DNA of 54,703 bases from Mycobacterium sp. KBS0706 (GCF_005938675.2 NZ_VCCH02000059.1:1-54703), one strand, 5' to 3'; numbered from the stretch's first letter, positions 8,843-16,699 are shown. Notes: generated from the sequence alone by a model not told the origin. Numbers and translations: made by a program.

Positions 8843-9955
8843 TCAGCGCCGCTTGTTGATTTCCGCCTCGTCGACCTCGAGCCCGAGCCCCGGGGCCTGC
8901 GGCACCACGAAGCGGCCGTCCACCGGCCGGGGCGGATCCTTGAACCCGATATCCATCCGGCCCGACGCGTCGGCGTATTCCGCCGGCTTGGTCAGATGCA
9001 TGAGCGCCGCCAGCACATGCAGGTTGGCGACATGGCCGATGATCGGCTGGGTCTGATGGGGCACCAGCTCGACCCCATGGGCATGGCAGATCGCGGCGCA
9101 TTGCATCAGCCCGGTAATGCCGCCCATCTTGACGATGTCGGGCTGCACCATGCGCACCCCGGCATGGATGATGTCGACCAGCGCCTGCAGCGTGTAGGTC
9201 TGCTCCGCCGCCGACACGGTGATGTCGAGCCGCTGCGCCACCTCGCCCATGCCGCGCACGTCGTAGTGCTGCACCGGCTCCTCGAACCAGACGTAGCCGA
9301 GCTCCTCGAGCGCGCGGCCGACCCGCATGGCGCCACCGACCGAGTAGCCGTTGTTGGCGTCGAAGGCCAAGGGGAAGCTGTCGCCGACGAGCTGGCGCAC
9401 GGCCCGGGCCTTGGCGATGTCGCCCGGGATGTCGAGGTCGAGCATCGAGCGGTCGCCGTCGCGGCGGATCTTGATCGCCGCCGGCGTCTCGCGCCGCCAG
9501 CGCGCCTCGACCACCCGCACCGTCTCGTCCACCGTGCGCCCGGCATTGCCGCCGATCGAGGCGTAGAACGGCACCTCGCTGCGCCAAGCGCCGCCGAGCA
9601 GCTTGTGCACCGGCAGGCCGAGCGTCTTGCCCTTGATGTCCCACAGCGCGATGTCGACCGCGGCCAGGGCGCCGGTCAGCGCGCCTTCCGGCCCCAGCTT
9701 GATGTTGCGGTGGAGCTGCCGGTCGTACAGCACACCGGTGTCGAAGGCGTCGGCGCCGACCAGACCCGGCGCCAGGTCGCGCTCGATGATGCCGATCGAG
9801 TGCTGCCCGCCCTGCATCGGCGAGGCCTCGCCCCAGCCGACCACGCCGTCCTGCGTGGTGATCCGCACCAGAGCGCTGCGCCGGCCGGGCGGGTCGCCGG
9901 GTTGCCAGCCGACCTGGAAGGCTTCGATCGATCTGATGGTCGCGCTTGGGGCCAT
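8843..9955 (-). CDS. Mandelate racemase / muconate lactonizing family enzyme (enolase superfamily)
   Basis: This 370-residue TIM-barrel enzyme of the enolase superfamily abstracts a proton alpha to a carboxylate. Visible residues include the strand-2 base region AIKIRRDGD, three metal ligands in LAFDANNGY, WFEEPV and SAAEQT, and a probable His-Asp dyad (QPDIVKMGGIT and VPHQTQP) as in the mandelate racemase subgroup. Possible reactions are acid-sugar dehydration, racemisation or cycloisomerisation; the sequence alone does not decide. It is the first gene of the unit that continues into the importer, and a palindromic operator lies 38 bases upstream of its ATG. Its linkage to the CoA-transferase and hydratase through the shared operator suggests one carboxylic-acid pathway. 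Confidence 0.9.
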   Translation of the reverse strand: MAPSATIRSIEAFQVGWQPGDPPGRRSALVRITTQDGVVGWGEASPMQGGQHSIGIIERDLAPGLVGADAFDTGVLYDRQLHRNIKLGPEGALTGALAAVDIALWDIKGKTLGLPVHKLLGGAWRSEVPFYASIGGNAGRTVDETVRVVEARWRRETPAAIKIRRDGDRSMLDLDIPGDIAKARAVRQLVGDSFPLAFDANNGYSVGGAMRVGRALEELGYVWFEEPVQHYDVRGMGEVAQRLDITVSAAEQTYTLQALVDIIHAGVRMVQPDIVKMGGITGLMQCAAICHAHGVELVPHQTQPIIGHVANLHVLAALMHLTKPAEYADASGRMDIGFKDPPRPVDGRFVVPQAPGLGLEVDEAEINKRR

Positions 9956-9993
9956 AGGTTCGCTCCCGCGTCGAGTGGGTTACCTTACTCTCT

Positions 9994-10009
9994 TTGCATC
10001 CGTATGCAA
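9994..10009. promoter_or_regulatory. LacI-type operator, copy 1 (TTGCATCCGTATGCAA)
   Basis: The 16-bp site TTGCAT-CCGT-ATGCAA has perfect 6-bp arms and recurs exactly at 13260-13275. Similarity between the copies continues for about ten bases on the right side (YACCKCTGCA). On the minus strand TTGCAT can serve as a -35 box with TAAGGT 16 bases on as a weak -10, so bound repressor would block the racemase/importer promoter. The divergent LacI gene at 13371 is the obvious cognate regulator. Confidence 0.75.
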
Positions 10010-10028
10010 CACCGCTGCAGGCGGATGG

Positions 10029-10832
10029 TCACGCATAGATCGAGGTCCGGCGGAACCGCGCCGCCACCCGGGCGCCGTCGACCACCAGGAGCTCCTCGGT
10101 CTCGAAATAGTGCCGGCCCTTCCGCTCATAGGCGGCGGTGACAGTGCCGGAGGTGGCGAGGCGCTGGCCGGGCGACACCGGCGCGAAATGCTCGGCCTCG
10201 CCCGACACGAACACGACCGGTGCCGGGAAGCGGAAGCTGCGGTTGGCGTCGAACATCGTCCGCCGGATCAGGCAACCGGAGTGGACCAGCCCGCCGGCGA
10301 GATACAGCGGATGGCGCTCGTCGAAGGCATCGAGCGAGCGCCGGAACTCCTCCCCGGTCAGCACCGCGTTGCGCGAGCCGAGGCGCGTCCCGACCGCCAT
10401 GCCGCCGGGGTCGACCGCCCGCGGCGGGTCCGGCAGTGGCAGGACCGGGCAATCCGCCACCGGGGGTGGCACCGGATCGGCCAGGGGCATCCCCACCCAG
10501 CCGGTCGCGACCTCCTCGCCCTCCTCGTTGCGCAGGCTGACCTCGGATCGGCGGTTGGGGCCGGTATCCGCCAGGGCCGAGACTTCGGCCGTGAGCACGT
10601 CGCCGTCATAGACCGGCCGGCGGAACCGCGCGCCCATCCGGCCATGCCGCAGCCAGTCGACACCCCAGGAATCGACGGCGATGCGGCTGATATGGCCATA
10701 GACGAAGGCCCCCGGCACCAGGGCCGCCTTGAAGCCCATGCGCCGCGCCACCGCGTCGTCATGCACCGAGCCGCGATAGCCGGGATCGTCGTCGAGGCGG
10801 ATCGGGATGCGCAGCGTCCTGGGGAAATCCAT
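10029..10832 (-). CDS. MaoC / FAS1-like dehydratase (acyl-CoA hydratase)
   Basis: This 267-residue double hot-dog protein resembles mesaconyl-CoA-hydratase-like MaoC proteins, which add or remove water across an enoyl-CoA. The N-terminal half has a hydratase-like Asp/His stretch (DDPGYRGSVHDDAVARRMGF) and ALVPGAFVYGH. The C-terminal half repeats the fold, with FRFPAPVVFVSGEAEHF and a closing strand of the RRTSIYA type. The true start is the ATG at 10832 (MDFPRTLR); the open frame before it overlaps the CoA-transferase gene and is not protein-like. Only two bases separate it from the CoA-transferase stop, so the two are co-expressed. The natural reading is CoA activation followed by hydration or dehydration of the same acid. 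Confidence 0.85.
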   Translation of the reverse strand: MDFPRTLRIPIRLDDDPGYRGSVHDDAVARRMGFKAALVPGAFVYGHISRIAVDSWGVDWLRHGRMGARFRRPVYDGDVLTAEVSALADTGPNRRSEVSLRNEEGEEVATGWVGMPLADPVPPPVADCPVLPLPDPPRAVDPGGMAVGTRLGSRNAVLTGEEFRRSLDAFDERHPLYLAGGLVHSGCLIRRTMFDANRSFRFPAPVVFVSGEAEHFAPVSPGQRLATSGTVTAAYERKGRHYFETEELLVVDGARVAARFRRTSIYA

Positions 10833-10834
10833 GG

Positions 10835-13210
10835 TCAGGCCCCCGGCCGGGGTTCGGTGGCCATGGCGCCGCTGGCTTCGGCCGCCGCGACCTCCTCCGG
10901 CGTCAGGCCGAGGATGTCGCGCAGCACGCGATGGTTGTCGGCGCCGAAGCGCGGCGCCGCCCGGCGCTGGCTGCCCGGCGTGGCGTCGAGATGGATCGGC
11001 AGGCCGGGATGCGGGTGGCGGCCGGCATCGGCATGCTCCAGCACCGTGAAGAAGCCGCGGTGCGCCAGGTATTCGCTGCGCGCGAGGTCCTGCGGGGTCT
11101 GCACCGGCGCCGCGGGAACACCGGCCGCCTGCAGCCGGGCCGCGACCGCGTGCTTGTCCTGGCTGCGCGTCCAGTCGGCGATGATCGCGGTCAGTGCCTC
11201 GATGTTCTGCTGCCGCACCGCCAGCGTGGCGAAGCGCGGATCGGCGGTGAGGCCGGGCTGCCCGATGACGCCGCACAGGGCCTGCCATTCCGTCTCGGTC
11301 CCGGGGGCGATCGCCACCCACTGGTCGTCGCCGCGCGCCGGGAAGGCGTCATGCGGGGCGGCATAGGGCGAGCGGTTGCCGTTCGGCGCGGGATCCTGGC
11401 CGGTTTCGATCGCCGCCAGCAGCTCCGGCCCGATCAGCTGCATCGCGGCCTCGACCTGCGGCACCTCGATATACTGCCCCTCGCCAGTGCGCTGCCGGTG
11501 CAGCAGCGCCGTCAGGATCGCGGCTGCGGCGTTGAAGCCGCCGATCGGGTCGAGATAGGAGGGGCCGGTGGTCTCGGGCTGGCCGCCCGGATAGCCGATC
11601 ATGCTGGACATGCCGGTCGACATCTCCATGGTCGGGCCCAGAGCGGCGTAGCGCGCCATCGGGCCGTCGGCGCCGAAGGCCGGCAGCTCGGCCACGATGA
11701 TGTCCGGCCTGATCCGGCGCAGGCTGTCATAGTCGAGGCCGAGCTTGGCCAGCGTGCCGGGGCGGAAGTTGCAGATCACCACGTCGCTGACCGCCGCCAG
11801 GCGGCGGATGATGTCACGCCCCTCCCCCGTCTTCAGGTCGAGGATGCAGGACAGCTTGTTGACGTTCTGCGAGTTGAAGTGGAAGGCGCGGTCGTAAGGC
11901 CGGTCTCCGGGCACGCCGTCCGGGAAGTTGATCGGGTTCGGCACCTCCTTGTTGAGGCGCCAGGAATTGACCCGGGTCGGGGATTCGACATGGATCGGCT
12001 CGGCCCCGAGGAAGCCCAGCACCCGGCCAGCCATCGGCCCGGCCCAGGCGGTGGTCAGCTCGAGCACGCGCAGGCCCGCCAGGGGACCGGTTCCGGCAGG
12101 GGCAGCGCCCCTCCCCGGCCGTGGGGCGGCCGGCATCGGCGCCCTGCCATTATCGGCGCCGAGGCGCGGCGCGGCGGAGCGGACCCGGCGCGGCGTGCCG
12201 CCCAGCCGGAACGGCGGTCCGAGGATCAGCCGCCCCTCGGCCGTCTGCCAATAGCCCCGCGCGGCGAGATGGGCGCTGCCGTGCAGCTCGGTCGGGCGAT
12301 AGGCCTTGGCGGCGATCACCTCCTCCCGCTGCAGCGTGGCGACCAGCTCCTCGGCGCTGAGATCCGCGACCTTGTCCTGGATGATCGCGAACAGCTCCGC
12401 CCAATGGGCCCGGCGCGGGATCGGGGCGGCGAAGCGCTCGTCATGCTCGATCGGCCCGAGCCCGAGCGCCCGGCAGACCGCGGCCCAGCGATGGTTGTAG
12501 ATCCAGATGCAGACCCAGCCGTCGCGGCAGCGCACCTGGCCGGCCGGGATGTTCGGGTCGCCCCGGCCCTTCACCGTGCCGTTGTAGATGTGCTGCAGCA
12601 CATAGGGGAAGCACATCGCCGCGGCGGTCTCGGCCTCGTCCACGACGACGGCCTGGCCAAGGCCGGTGCGCTCGCGGGCGAACAGCGCGGCGGTGACCCC
12701 GACATAGGCGGCGAGGCCGGCGGCGAAGGACGCGCGGCGGCCGCAGCCATGCAGCGGCTCGCGGCCATGGGCGCCGTTGTTGTGCATCATGCCGGACAGG
12801 GCCTGCAGCACGATCTCCGGCCCCTTCCAGGCGGCGAGCGGCCCGTCGGCGCCGAAGGGGCTGACCACCGTGGCGACACAGCGCGGGTTGAGGGCGAGCA
12901 CCTCGCGCGGCTCGGATCCCGGCGGCAGGATCGCGACATCGGCACCGCGCAGCAGTTCATCGAGGGCCTGCCGCCCGGCGGCGCTGCCCGGGTCGAGGCT
13001 GACCGAGCGCTTGCCGGTGTTGAGATGGAAGAACAGCAGCGATCCGCGATCGCCCGCCTCGCCGAACGGTGGCTGGCAGCGCAGGGCCGATCCCTCCGGC
13101 GGCTCCACCAGCACGACCTCGGCGCCGAAATCGGCCAGCAGCCGGGCGCAATACTGGCCGCCGACGGTCTCGGACAGGTCGACGACGTTCAGCCCCGCCA
13201 GTGCAGACAT
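10835..13210 (-). CDS. Fused two-domain class III (CaiB/BaiF) CoA-transferase
   Basis: This 791-residue protein contains two complete CaiB/BaiF domains. One begins at LAGLNVVDLSETVGGQYCAR (about residues 4-360) and the other at LAGLRVLELTTAWAGPMAGR (about 378-780), joined by a Pro/Ala-rich linker. Class III enzymes move CoA between carboxylic acids through an Asp-CoA anhydride. By eye, the second domain keeps the Asp (SYLDPIGGFNA, residue 554). The first has Ser at the aligned place (RRASFAAGLAA, residue 161) and is probably structural. Single-domain enzymes are about 400 residues and form interlocked dimers, so the fusion may build one active half and one scaffold half. It heads the unit facing the divergent LacI gene, with the second operator 50 bases upstream. 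Confidence 0.9.
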   Translation of the reverse strand: MSALAGLNVVDLSETVGGQYCARLLADFGAEVVLVEPPEGSALRCQPPFGEAGDRGSLLFFHLNTGKRSVSLDPGSAAGRQALDELLRGADVAILPPGSEPREVLALNPRCVATVVSPFGADGPLAAWKGPEIVLQALSGMMHNNGAHGREPLHGCGRRASFAAGLAAYVGVTAALFARERTGLGQAVVVDEAETAAAMCFPYVLQHIYNGTVKGRGDPNIPAGQVRCRDGWVCIWIYNHRWAAVCRALGLGPIEHDERFAAPIPRRAHWAELFAIIQDKVADLSAEELVATLQREEVIAAKAYRPTELHGSAHLAARGYWQTAEGRLILGPPFRLGGTPRRVRSAAPRLGADNGRAPMPAAPRPGRGAAPAGTGPLAGLRVLELTTAWAGPMAGRVLGFLGAEPIHVESPTRVNSWRLNKEVPNPINFPDGVPGDRPYDRAFHFNSQNVNKLSCILDLKTGEGRDIIRRLAAVSDVVICNFRPGTLAKLGLDYDSLRRIRPDIIVAELPAFGADGPMARYAALGPTMEMSTGMSSMIGYPGGQPETTGPSYLDPIGGFNAAAAILTALLHRQRTGEGQYIEVPQVEAAMQLIGPELLAAIETGQDPAPNGNRSPYAAPHDAFPARGDDQWVAIAPGTETEWQALCGVIGQPGLTADPRFATLAVRQQNIEALTAIIADWTRSQDKHAVAARLQAAGVPAAPVQTPQDLARSEYLAHRGFFTVLEHADAGRHPHPGLPIHLDATPGSQRRAAPRFGADNHRVLRDILGLTPEEVAAAEASGAMATEPRPGA

Positions 13211-13259
13211 CGCCGCGTCGCCTCCCTGTCCCTCGCTTTGACCGGAACGGTATCGAGTC

Positions 13260-13275
13260 TTGCATCCGTATGCAA
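13260..13275. promoter_or_regulatory. LacI-type operator, copy 2 (TTGCATCCGTATGCAA)
   Basis: This is an exact copy of the 16-bp palindrome at 9994-10009. It is placed between the divergent CoA-transferase gene (start 13210) and the lacI gene (start 13371). On the minus strand TTGCAT is 17 bases from TACCGT; on the plus strand TTGCAT is 18 bases from CATAGT. It could therefore overlap both promoters, repressing the catabolic genes and the repressor itself. Confidence 0.75.
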
Positions 13276-13370
13276 TACCTCTGCATAGTGCTGGAGACGA
13301 TCACGGCCGGGCGGGATTCCGCCCGCGCCCGTGCTATGGCTGCGGCGGGCGACAGCGAAGGGAAGCGACC

Positions 13371-14378
13371 TTGAGTTCCGGAGACCTGCGCAAACCGATT
13401 ACGGCGCGCCAGCTGGCGCGGATGATCGGCGTCAGCCAGTCCGCGGTCTCGCGCGCCTACACGCCCGGCGCCTCGATCTCGGGCGAGATGCGCCAGCGCA
13501 TCCTGACCATGGCGGACAGCCTGGGCTACAGCCCCAACGCCATCGCCAGCACCCTGTCGAAGCGGCGCAGCAACATCGTCGGCATCGTCGTCTCGGCGAT
13601 GCAGAACCCGTTCTACCCGGTGCTGATCGAGAAGCTGTCGCGCGGCCTGCAGCAGGTCGGGCAGCAGAGCCTGCTGTTCAACCTGACCCATGGCGCCGAC
13701 ATCAGGCAGCAGCTGGCGGCGCTGCGGCAGTACAGCGTCGATGCCGTGGTCATCGTTTCGGCCGCCCCCCTCTCCGGCGCGGCACTGACCTGGGCGACCG
13801 AGGGCCGCACGACGATCATGATCAACCGCACGGTGCCGGATTCGAGCCTGGCCAGCGTCTGCTGCAACAATGCCGACGGCGCCCGCGCCATCGCCGACCA
13901 TTTCCACGCGCTGGGCCGCCGCCGGGTGGCGTTCGTGGCCGGCGTGCCGCATGCCAGCGCCAATCTCGAACGCCAGCACGCCTTCATCGCCCGGCTGGCG
14001 GAGCTGGGCATGACCCTCACAGCTTCCGTCGCGGGCGGCGAGTACAGCTACGAGGCCGGCTACCGCGCGGCGCTCGAGGTTGCCCGCAGCAGCCGCACCG
14101 ACGCGATCTTCTTCGCCAACGACATCCTGGCGGTCGGCGGCGTGGACGCGCTGCGCGACGAGCTGGGCCTGTCCGTGCCGGGCGACGTGGCGGTCGCCGG
14201 CTTCGACGACATCGCCATGGCCGCCTGGCCGCGCTATGCGCTGACCACCTTCCGCCAGCCGCTCGACGCCATGGTCGAGCGGACGGTGCTGCTGGTGACC
14301 GGCAAGGCGGAGCCGGCCGAAGGCAACGTCCATCTGCTGCCGGGGGAGCTGATCGTGCGGAAGACCACCGCCGGCTGA
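13371..14378 (+). CDS. LacI/GalR-family transcriptional repressor (regulator of the CoA-transferase/racemase/importer regulon)
   Basis: This 335-residue repressor has the LacI helix-turn-helix at its N-terminus (ARQLARMIGVSQSAVSRAY), the hinge region (SPNAIASTLSKRRSNIVG) and a periplasmic-binding-protein-like effector domain. I start it at the TTG at 13371, behind AAGGGAAG and just before the helix-turn-helix. The frame is open 37 codons further, but that stretch would cover the operator and is not protein-like. It is divergent from the CoA-transferase gene, and the two identical palindromes near that gene and the racemase gene are its likely targets. The inducer is probably the imported acid or a product of it. 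Confidence 0.9.
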   Translation: MSSGDLRKPITARQLARMIGVSQSAVSRAYTPGASISGEMRQRILTMADSLGYSPNAIASTLSKRRSNIVGIVVSAMQNPFYPVLIEKLSRGLQQVGQQSLLFNLTHGADIRQQLAALRQYSVDAVVIVSAAPLSGAALTWATEGRTTIMINRTVPDSSLASVCCNNADGARAIADHFHALGRRRVAFVAGVPHASANLERQHAFIARLAELGMTLTASVAGGEYSYEAGYRAALEVARSSRTDAIFFANDILAVGGVDALRDELGLSVPGDVAVAGFDDIAMAAWPRYALTTFRQPLDAMVERTVLLVTGKAEPAEGNVHLLPGELIVRKTTAG

Positions 14379-14452
14379 GGCGACGGAACGGAACCGCCGA
14401 AACCTTCCTCCCAGCCTGGCGCGGCCCCTTCCCTCTTCCCGCCCCTTTGATC

Positions 14453-14526
14453 GTCATTCCCGCGCAAGCGGAAGCTCCCTCCGTCGGGCCGGGACGAGAT
14501 CCCCGCTTTCGTAGAGCGGGGATGAC
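14453..14526. repeat. REP-like inverted repeat element
   Basis: The ends are GTCATTCCCGCG and, inverted, GCGGGGATGAC. Inside is a perfect 9-bp hairpin, ATCCCCGCT (14499-14507) with AGCGGGGAT (14515-14523). Elements with the GTCATTCCCGCG end are common interspersed palindromes in alphaproteobacteria. It may also terminate lacI transcription. Confidence 0.6.
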
Positions 14527-14757
14527 GAGGTCTTCGGGACCAGCAGGTTCCATGGAACCTATCATGAACGAGAGCGAAACGACTGCGCAATGAACATTAC
14601 GTGAACATCTGTCCCGCCACAGGTCACGTGTTTTCGCCCGGGGCGCCCCCGCCACTGAATTCGGCGTTGCCGGAGGACGCCATCGGAATTTCAGCTAATC
14701 TCAGCGGCCCTTGAGATCGACTCTTCGATTCTTTTCCATCCAGGGGGCGGTCCCGCT

Positions 14758-14791
14758 GGATGGCCACGCCCCTGCGGGGCTCGCCATGACG
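14758..14791. repeat. REP-like element (GGATGGCCACGCC...CATGACGG)
   Basis: The stretch reads GGATGGCCACGCCCC, TGCGGGGC, then TCGCCATGACGG, with an inner CGCCCC-TGC-GGGGC pairing. It resembles the widespread alphaproteobacterial palindromes with ends like GGATTGCC...CAATGACG. Only one copy is in this window, so the assignment rests on resemblance. Confidence 0.4.
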
Positions 14792-14840
14792 GGTCAGTGT
14801 CTTGGGCTGTCGGTTCAAGCCATCATCAGGCCATCGAGAC

Positions 14841-15752
14841 ATGACTCCATCGCCCCGCTTTCTCGACCTTCCCGATCGCCTCGCCGAGGACCGCACGCCC
14901 CGGGCGGTGATCTTCGGGGCCGGTCACGGCAGCACCTATCCCGGCCGGGACAGCAGCGGCCACGCCCTGGCCGCCGCCGCCATCCGCGCCGCGAGCCAGG
15001 AGGATGCCGGGCTGGTCGAGCACTGGGATTTCGATCTCGGCGGCCCGCTGTTCGACGGCGGGCCGACCTGCTGCATCGACGCCGGCGACATCCCGACCGC
15101 CCTGCACGACAATGCCGGCAACCGGGCGCGGATCGAGGCGAAGACGCGCGAGATCCTGGCCCTGCCGGCCGTGCCGGTCCTGCTCGGCGGCGATTGTTCC
15201 GCGACCATCCCCTTCCTCGCCGGCTTCGCCGATCACGGGCCGGTCTGGATCCTGCAGATCGACGCCCATATCGACTGGCGCGACGAGCTGCACGGCGAGC
15301 GCCACGGCTATTCGAGCCCGATGCGCCGGGCGAGCGAGATGCCGAATGTCGCCGGCATGGTGCAGGTCGGCCTGCGCAGCGTCGGCAGCGCCCGCCTCGC
15401 CGAGATCGAGGCGGCGCAGCGCTACGGCAGCCGCTTCGTCACCGCCCGCGAGGTTCACGCCGGGGGCGTCGACGCCGCCCTCCGGCATATCCCGGACGGG
15501 GCGCGGGTCGTCGTCACCCTCGACTGCGACGGCCTCGATCCCGGCATCATGCCGGGCGTTGCGGCGCGGACGCCCGGCGGTCTCACCTACACCCAGGCGA
15601 TCGACCTGATCGCGGGCCTCGGCCGGCGGGCCGGGATCGTGGGCTTCGACCTGGTCGAGCTCTATCCCCCCGCCGACATCGACGGCCTGTCGGCCCTGAT
15701 CGCCGCACGCCTTCTGGTCAATGCGATCGGCACCATCGTCCGCCAGGCTTGA
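14841..15752 (+). CDS. Arginase/agmatinase-family (ureohydrolase) enzyme with an altered metal motif
   Basis: This 303-residue member of the ureohydrolase fold would hydrolyse a guanidino or related amide compound with a two-metal centre. Metal motifs are DAHIDW and DCDGLDPGIMPG. The first motif is GGDCSATIP, with Cys where arginase and agmatinase normally have His (GGDHS). The start is the ATG at 14841 (MTPSPRF); a longer in-frame start at 14802 adds residues from the upstream repeat region and is less likely. It stands alone between repeats and the lipoprotein gene. Substrate (agmatine, guanidinobutyrate, formiminoglutamate or other) cannot be told from sequence, and the Cys makes a non-arginase activity likely. 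Confidence 0.85.
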   Translation: MTPSPRFLDLPDRLAEDRTPRAVIFGAGHGSTYPGRDSSGHALAAAAIRAASQEDAGLVEHWDFDLGGPLFDGGPTCCIDAGDIPTALHDNAGNRARIEAKTREILALPAVPVLLGGDCSATIPFLAGFADHGPVWILQIDAHIDWRDELHGERHGYSSPMRRASEMPNVAGMVQVGLRSVGSARLAEIEAAQRYGSRFVTAREVHAGGVDAALRHIPDGARVVVTLDCDGLDPGIMPGVAARTPGGLTYTQAIDLIAGLGRRAGIVGFDLVELYPPADIDGLSALIAARLLVNAIGTIVRQA

Positions 15753-16147
15753 AAGCCGGGATCTTCGCAATCCAATGGCGGCACCCGACCTGTCCCCAAA
15801 GATCCCATCTCACGACAGAGGCGCAGTCCAACGCGAATGGAGGGCGGCTGAAACTGCACTGCAGCGAAATCCATCAGGCTGCGGCGCGTCGAGCAGCTGA
15901 CGTACCCTGCAAGACCGGCTCGCCGATCCATTGCCCGGTCAAGTCGCCAGCAAGCGCCGCGGCACCGATACTATCGTATAGTTCCGTGGTGGCGGGGGTT
16001 CATGCATGAATCGCTCGTTGCCGCGTTTCTCTCCGCTACCCGGCGAGGGGTTTCGTCCCTCCAGGCGGCCACACTCACGGCGCAATGGGAGCCTTCCTGG
16101 CGCCAGTTTATCGACCTCGGAGCGCATAGACGAAATCGGAGGAGGAT
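15753..16147. other. Intergenic stretch without a recognisable gene
   Basis: I see no protein-like frame. It contains a short inverted repeat, ACTAT-CGT-ATAGT (15970-15982), about 165 bases before the lipoprotein start, which could be an operator. A strong ribosome-binding site (GGAGGAGG) precedes the lipoprotein ATG. The function of the rest is unknown. Confidence 0.4.
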
Positions 16148-16474
16148 ATGATCAAACTATTCGTTGCGATTTCAGCGGTGGCGGTCCTCGGGATGACAGG
16201 AGGATGTGCCGACCAGAAGACATCTCCGGCACAGAGCGCCGGGCCCGTCGCCTGTCAGGAGGTCGGGACGACCGGGTGCAAGCCGGATCCGTCCTTTGGC
16301 CGCCAGGGTATGGTGGGTTGCCAGGAGGTCGGAACGACCGGGTGCAAACCGGATCCGTCCTTTGGCCGCGAGGGTATGGTGGGCTGTAAGGAGGTCGGGA
16401 CGACCGGGTGCAAGCCGGATCCGGCACTCGGGGTTCAACGGCCCCAGACCCCAGGCATGCCGGCTGGGACGTAG
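16148..16474 (+). CDS. Small repeat-containing lipoprotein
   Basis: This 108-residue protein has a lipoprotein signal: MIKLFVAISAVAVLGMTGGC, with the lipobox-like GMTGGC making Cys20 the probable lipidated residue. The mature part is almost entirely three tandem 22-residue repeats built on CxEVGTTGCKPDPSFGRxGMVG, starting at Cys36, Cys58 and Cys80, the last one shortened. Each repeat has two Cys and a Lys-Pro-Asp-Pro turn, suggesting disulphide-bonded or metal-binding loops displayed in the periplasm. A strong Shine-Dalgarno (GGAGGA) sits 7 bases before the ATG. I do not recognise the family; the signal and repeats argue for a real, expressed protein. Confidence 0.8.
   Translation: MIKLFVAISAVAVLGMTGGCADQKTSPAQSAGPVACQEVGTTGCKPDPSFGRQGMVGCQEVGTTGCKPDPSFGREGMVGCKEVGTTGCKPDPALGVQRPQTPGMPAGT
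16253..16435 (+). repeat. 66-bp tandem repeat (about 2.8 copies) inside the lipoprotein gene
   Basis: Units begin at about 16253, 16319 and 16385. The first two differ at only a few bases (for example gggacg/ggaacg and aagccg/aaaccg). Near identity at silent positions indicates recent duplication or gene conversion, so copy number probably varies among strains. Confidence 0.85.
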
Positions 16475-16525
16475 CAGCAGCCGTCAACAATCGCAGGGCG
16501 CGCCGGAAGGGCTGATGCCGCGGCG

Positions 16526-16699
16526 TCAGCCCACCCCGTTGCCGGATCCCGGCGCTACCAGCGGCAGGATCACGGTGAACCGCGTCCCCTGCCCCGGCGC
16601 TGAATCCACCGTGATCTGGCCGCCCAGGCTGGCCGTGACCAGGTTGTAGACGATGTGCAGCCCCAGCCCGCTGCCGCCGGCGCCGCGGCGCGTGGTGAA
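16526..16699 (-). pseudogene. 3' remnant of a sensor histidine kinase gene
   Basis: Read on the minus strand, this 57-codon fragment begins FTTRRGAGGSGLGLHIVYNL and continues through GGQITVDSAPGQGTRFTVILP to a TGA. That is the end of a HATPase_c domain: F box, G2 box (GSGLGLHI) and last strands. Everything upstream (sensor, HisKA, N box) is missing. The reading breaks off at about 16700, where RTX-type coding sequence on the other strand begins. No separate start exists, so it is a dead gene end. Confidence 0.85.

Larger units (their letters stand above)
14379..14840. other. Intergenic stretch without a gene; carries two REP-like palindromes
   Basis: No open frame here looks like protein. 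The interval holds an inverted-repeat element at 14453-14526 and a second, unrelated one at 14758-14791. The rest should contain the lacI terminator and the promoter of the arginase-family gene, but I cannot place either. Confidence 0.5.

Noticed and set aside
7898..10141. A 747-codon plus-strand open frame
   Set aside because: It lies opposite the binding-protein and racemase-family genes, and its composition is typical of antisense frames.
16253..16435. A CRISPR-like array
   Set aside because: The units are contiguous 66-bp coding repeats without spacers and keep the lipoprotein frame.
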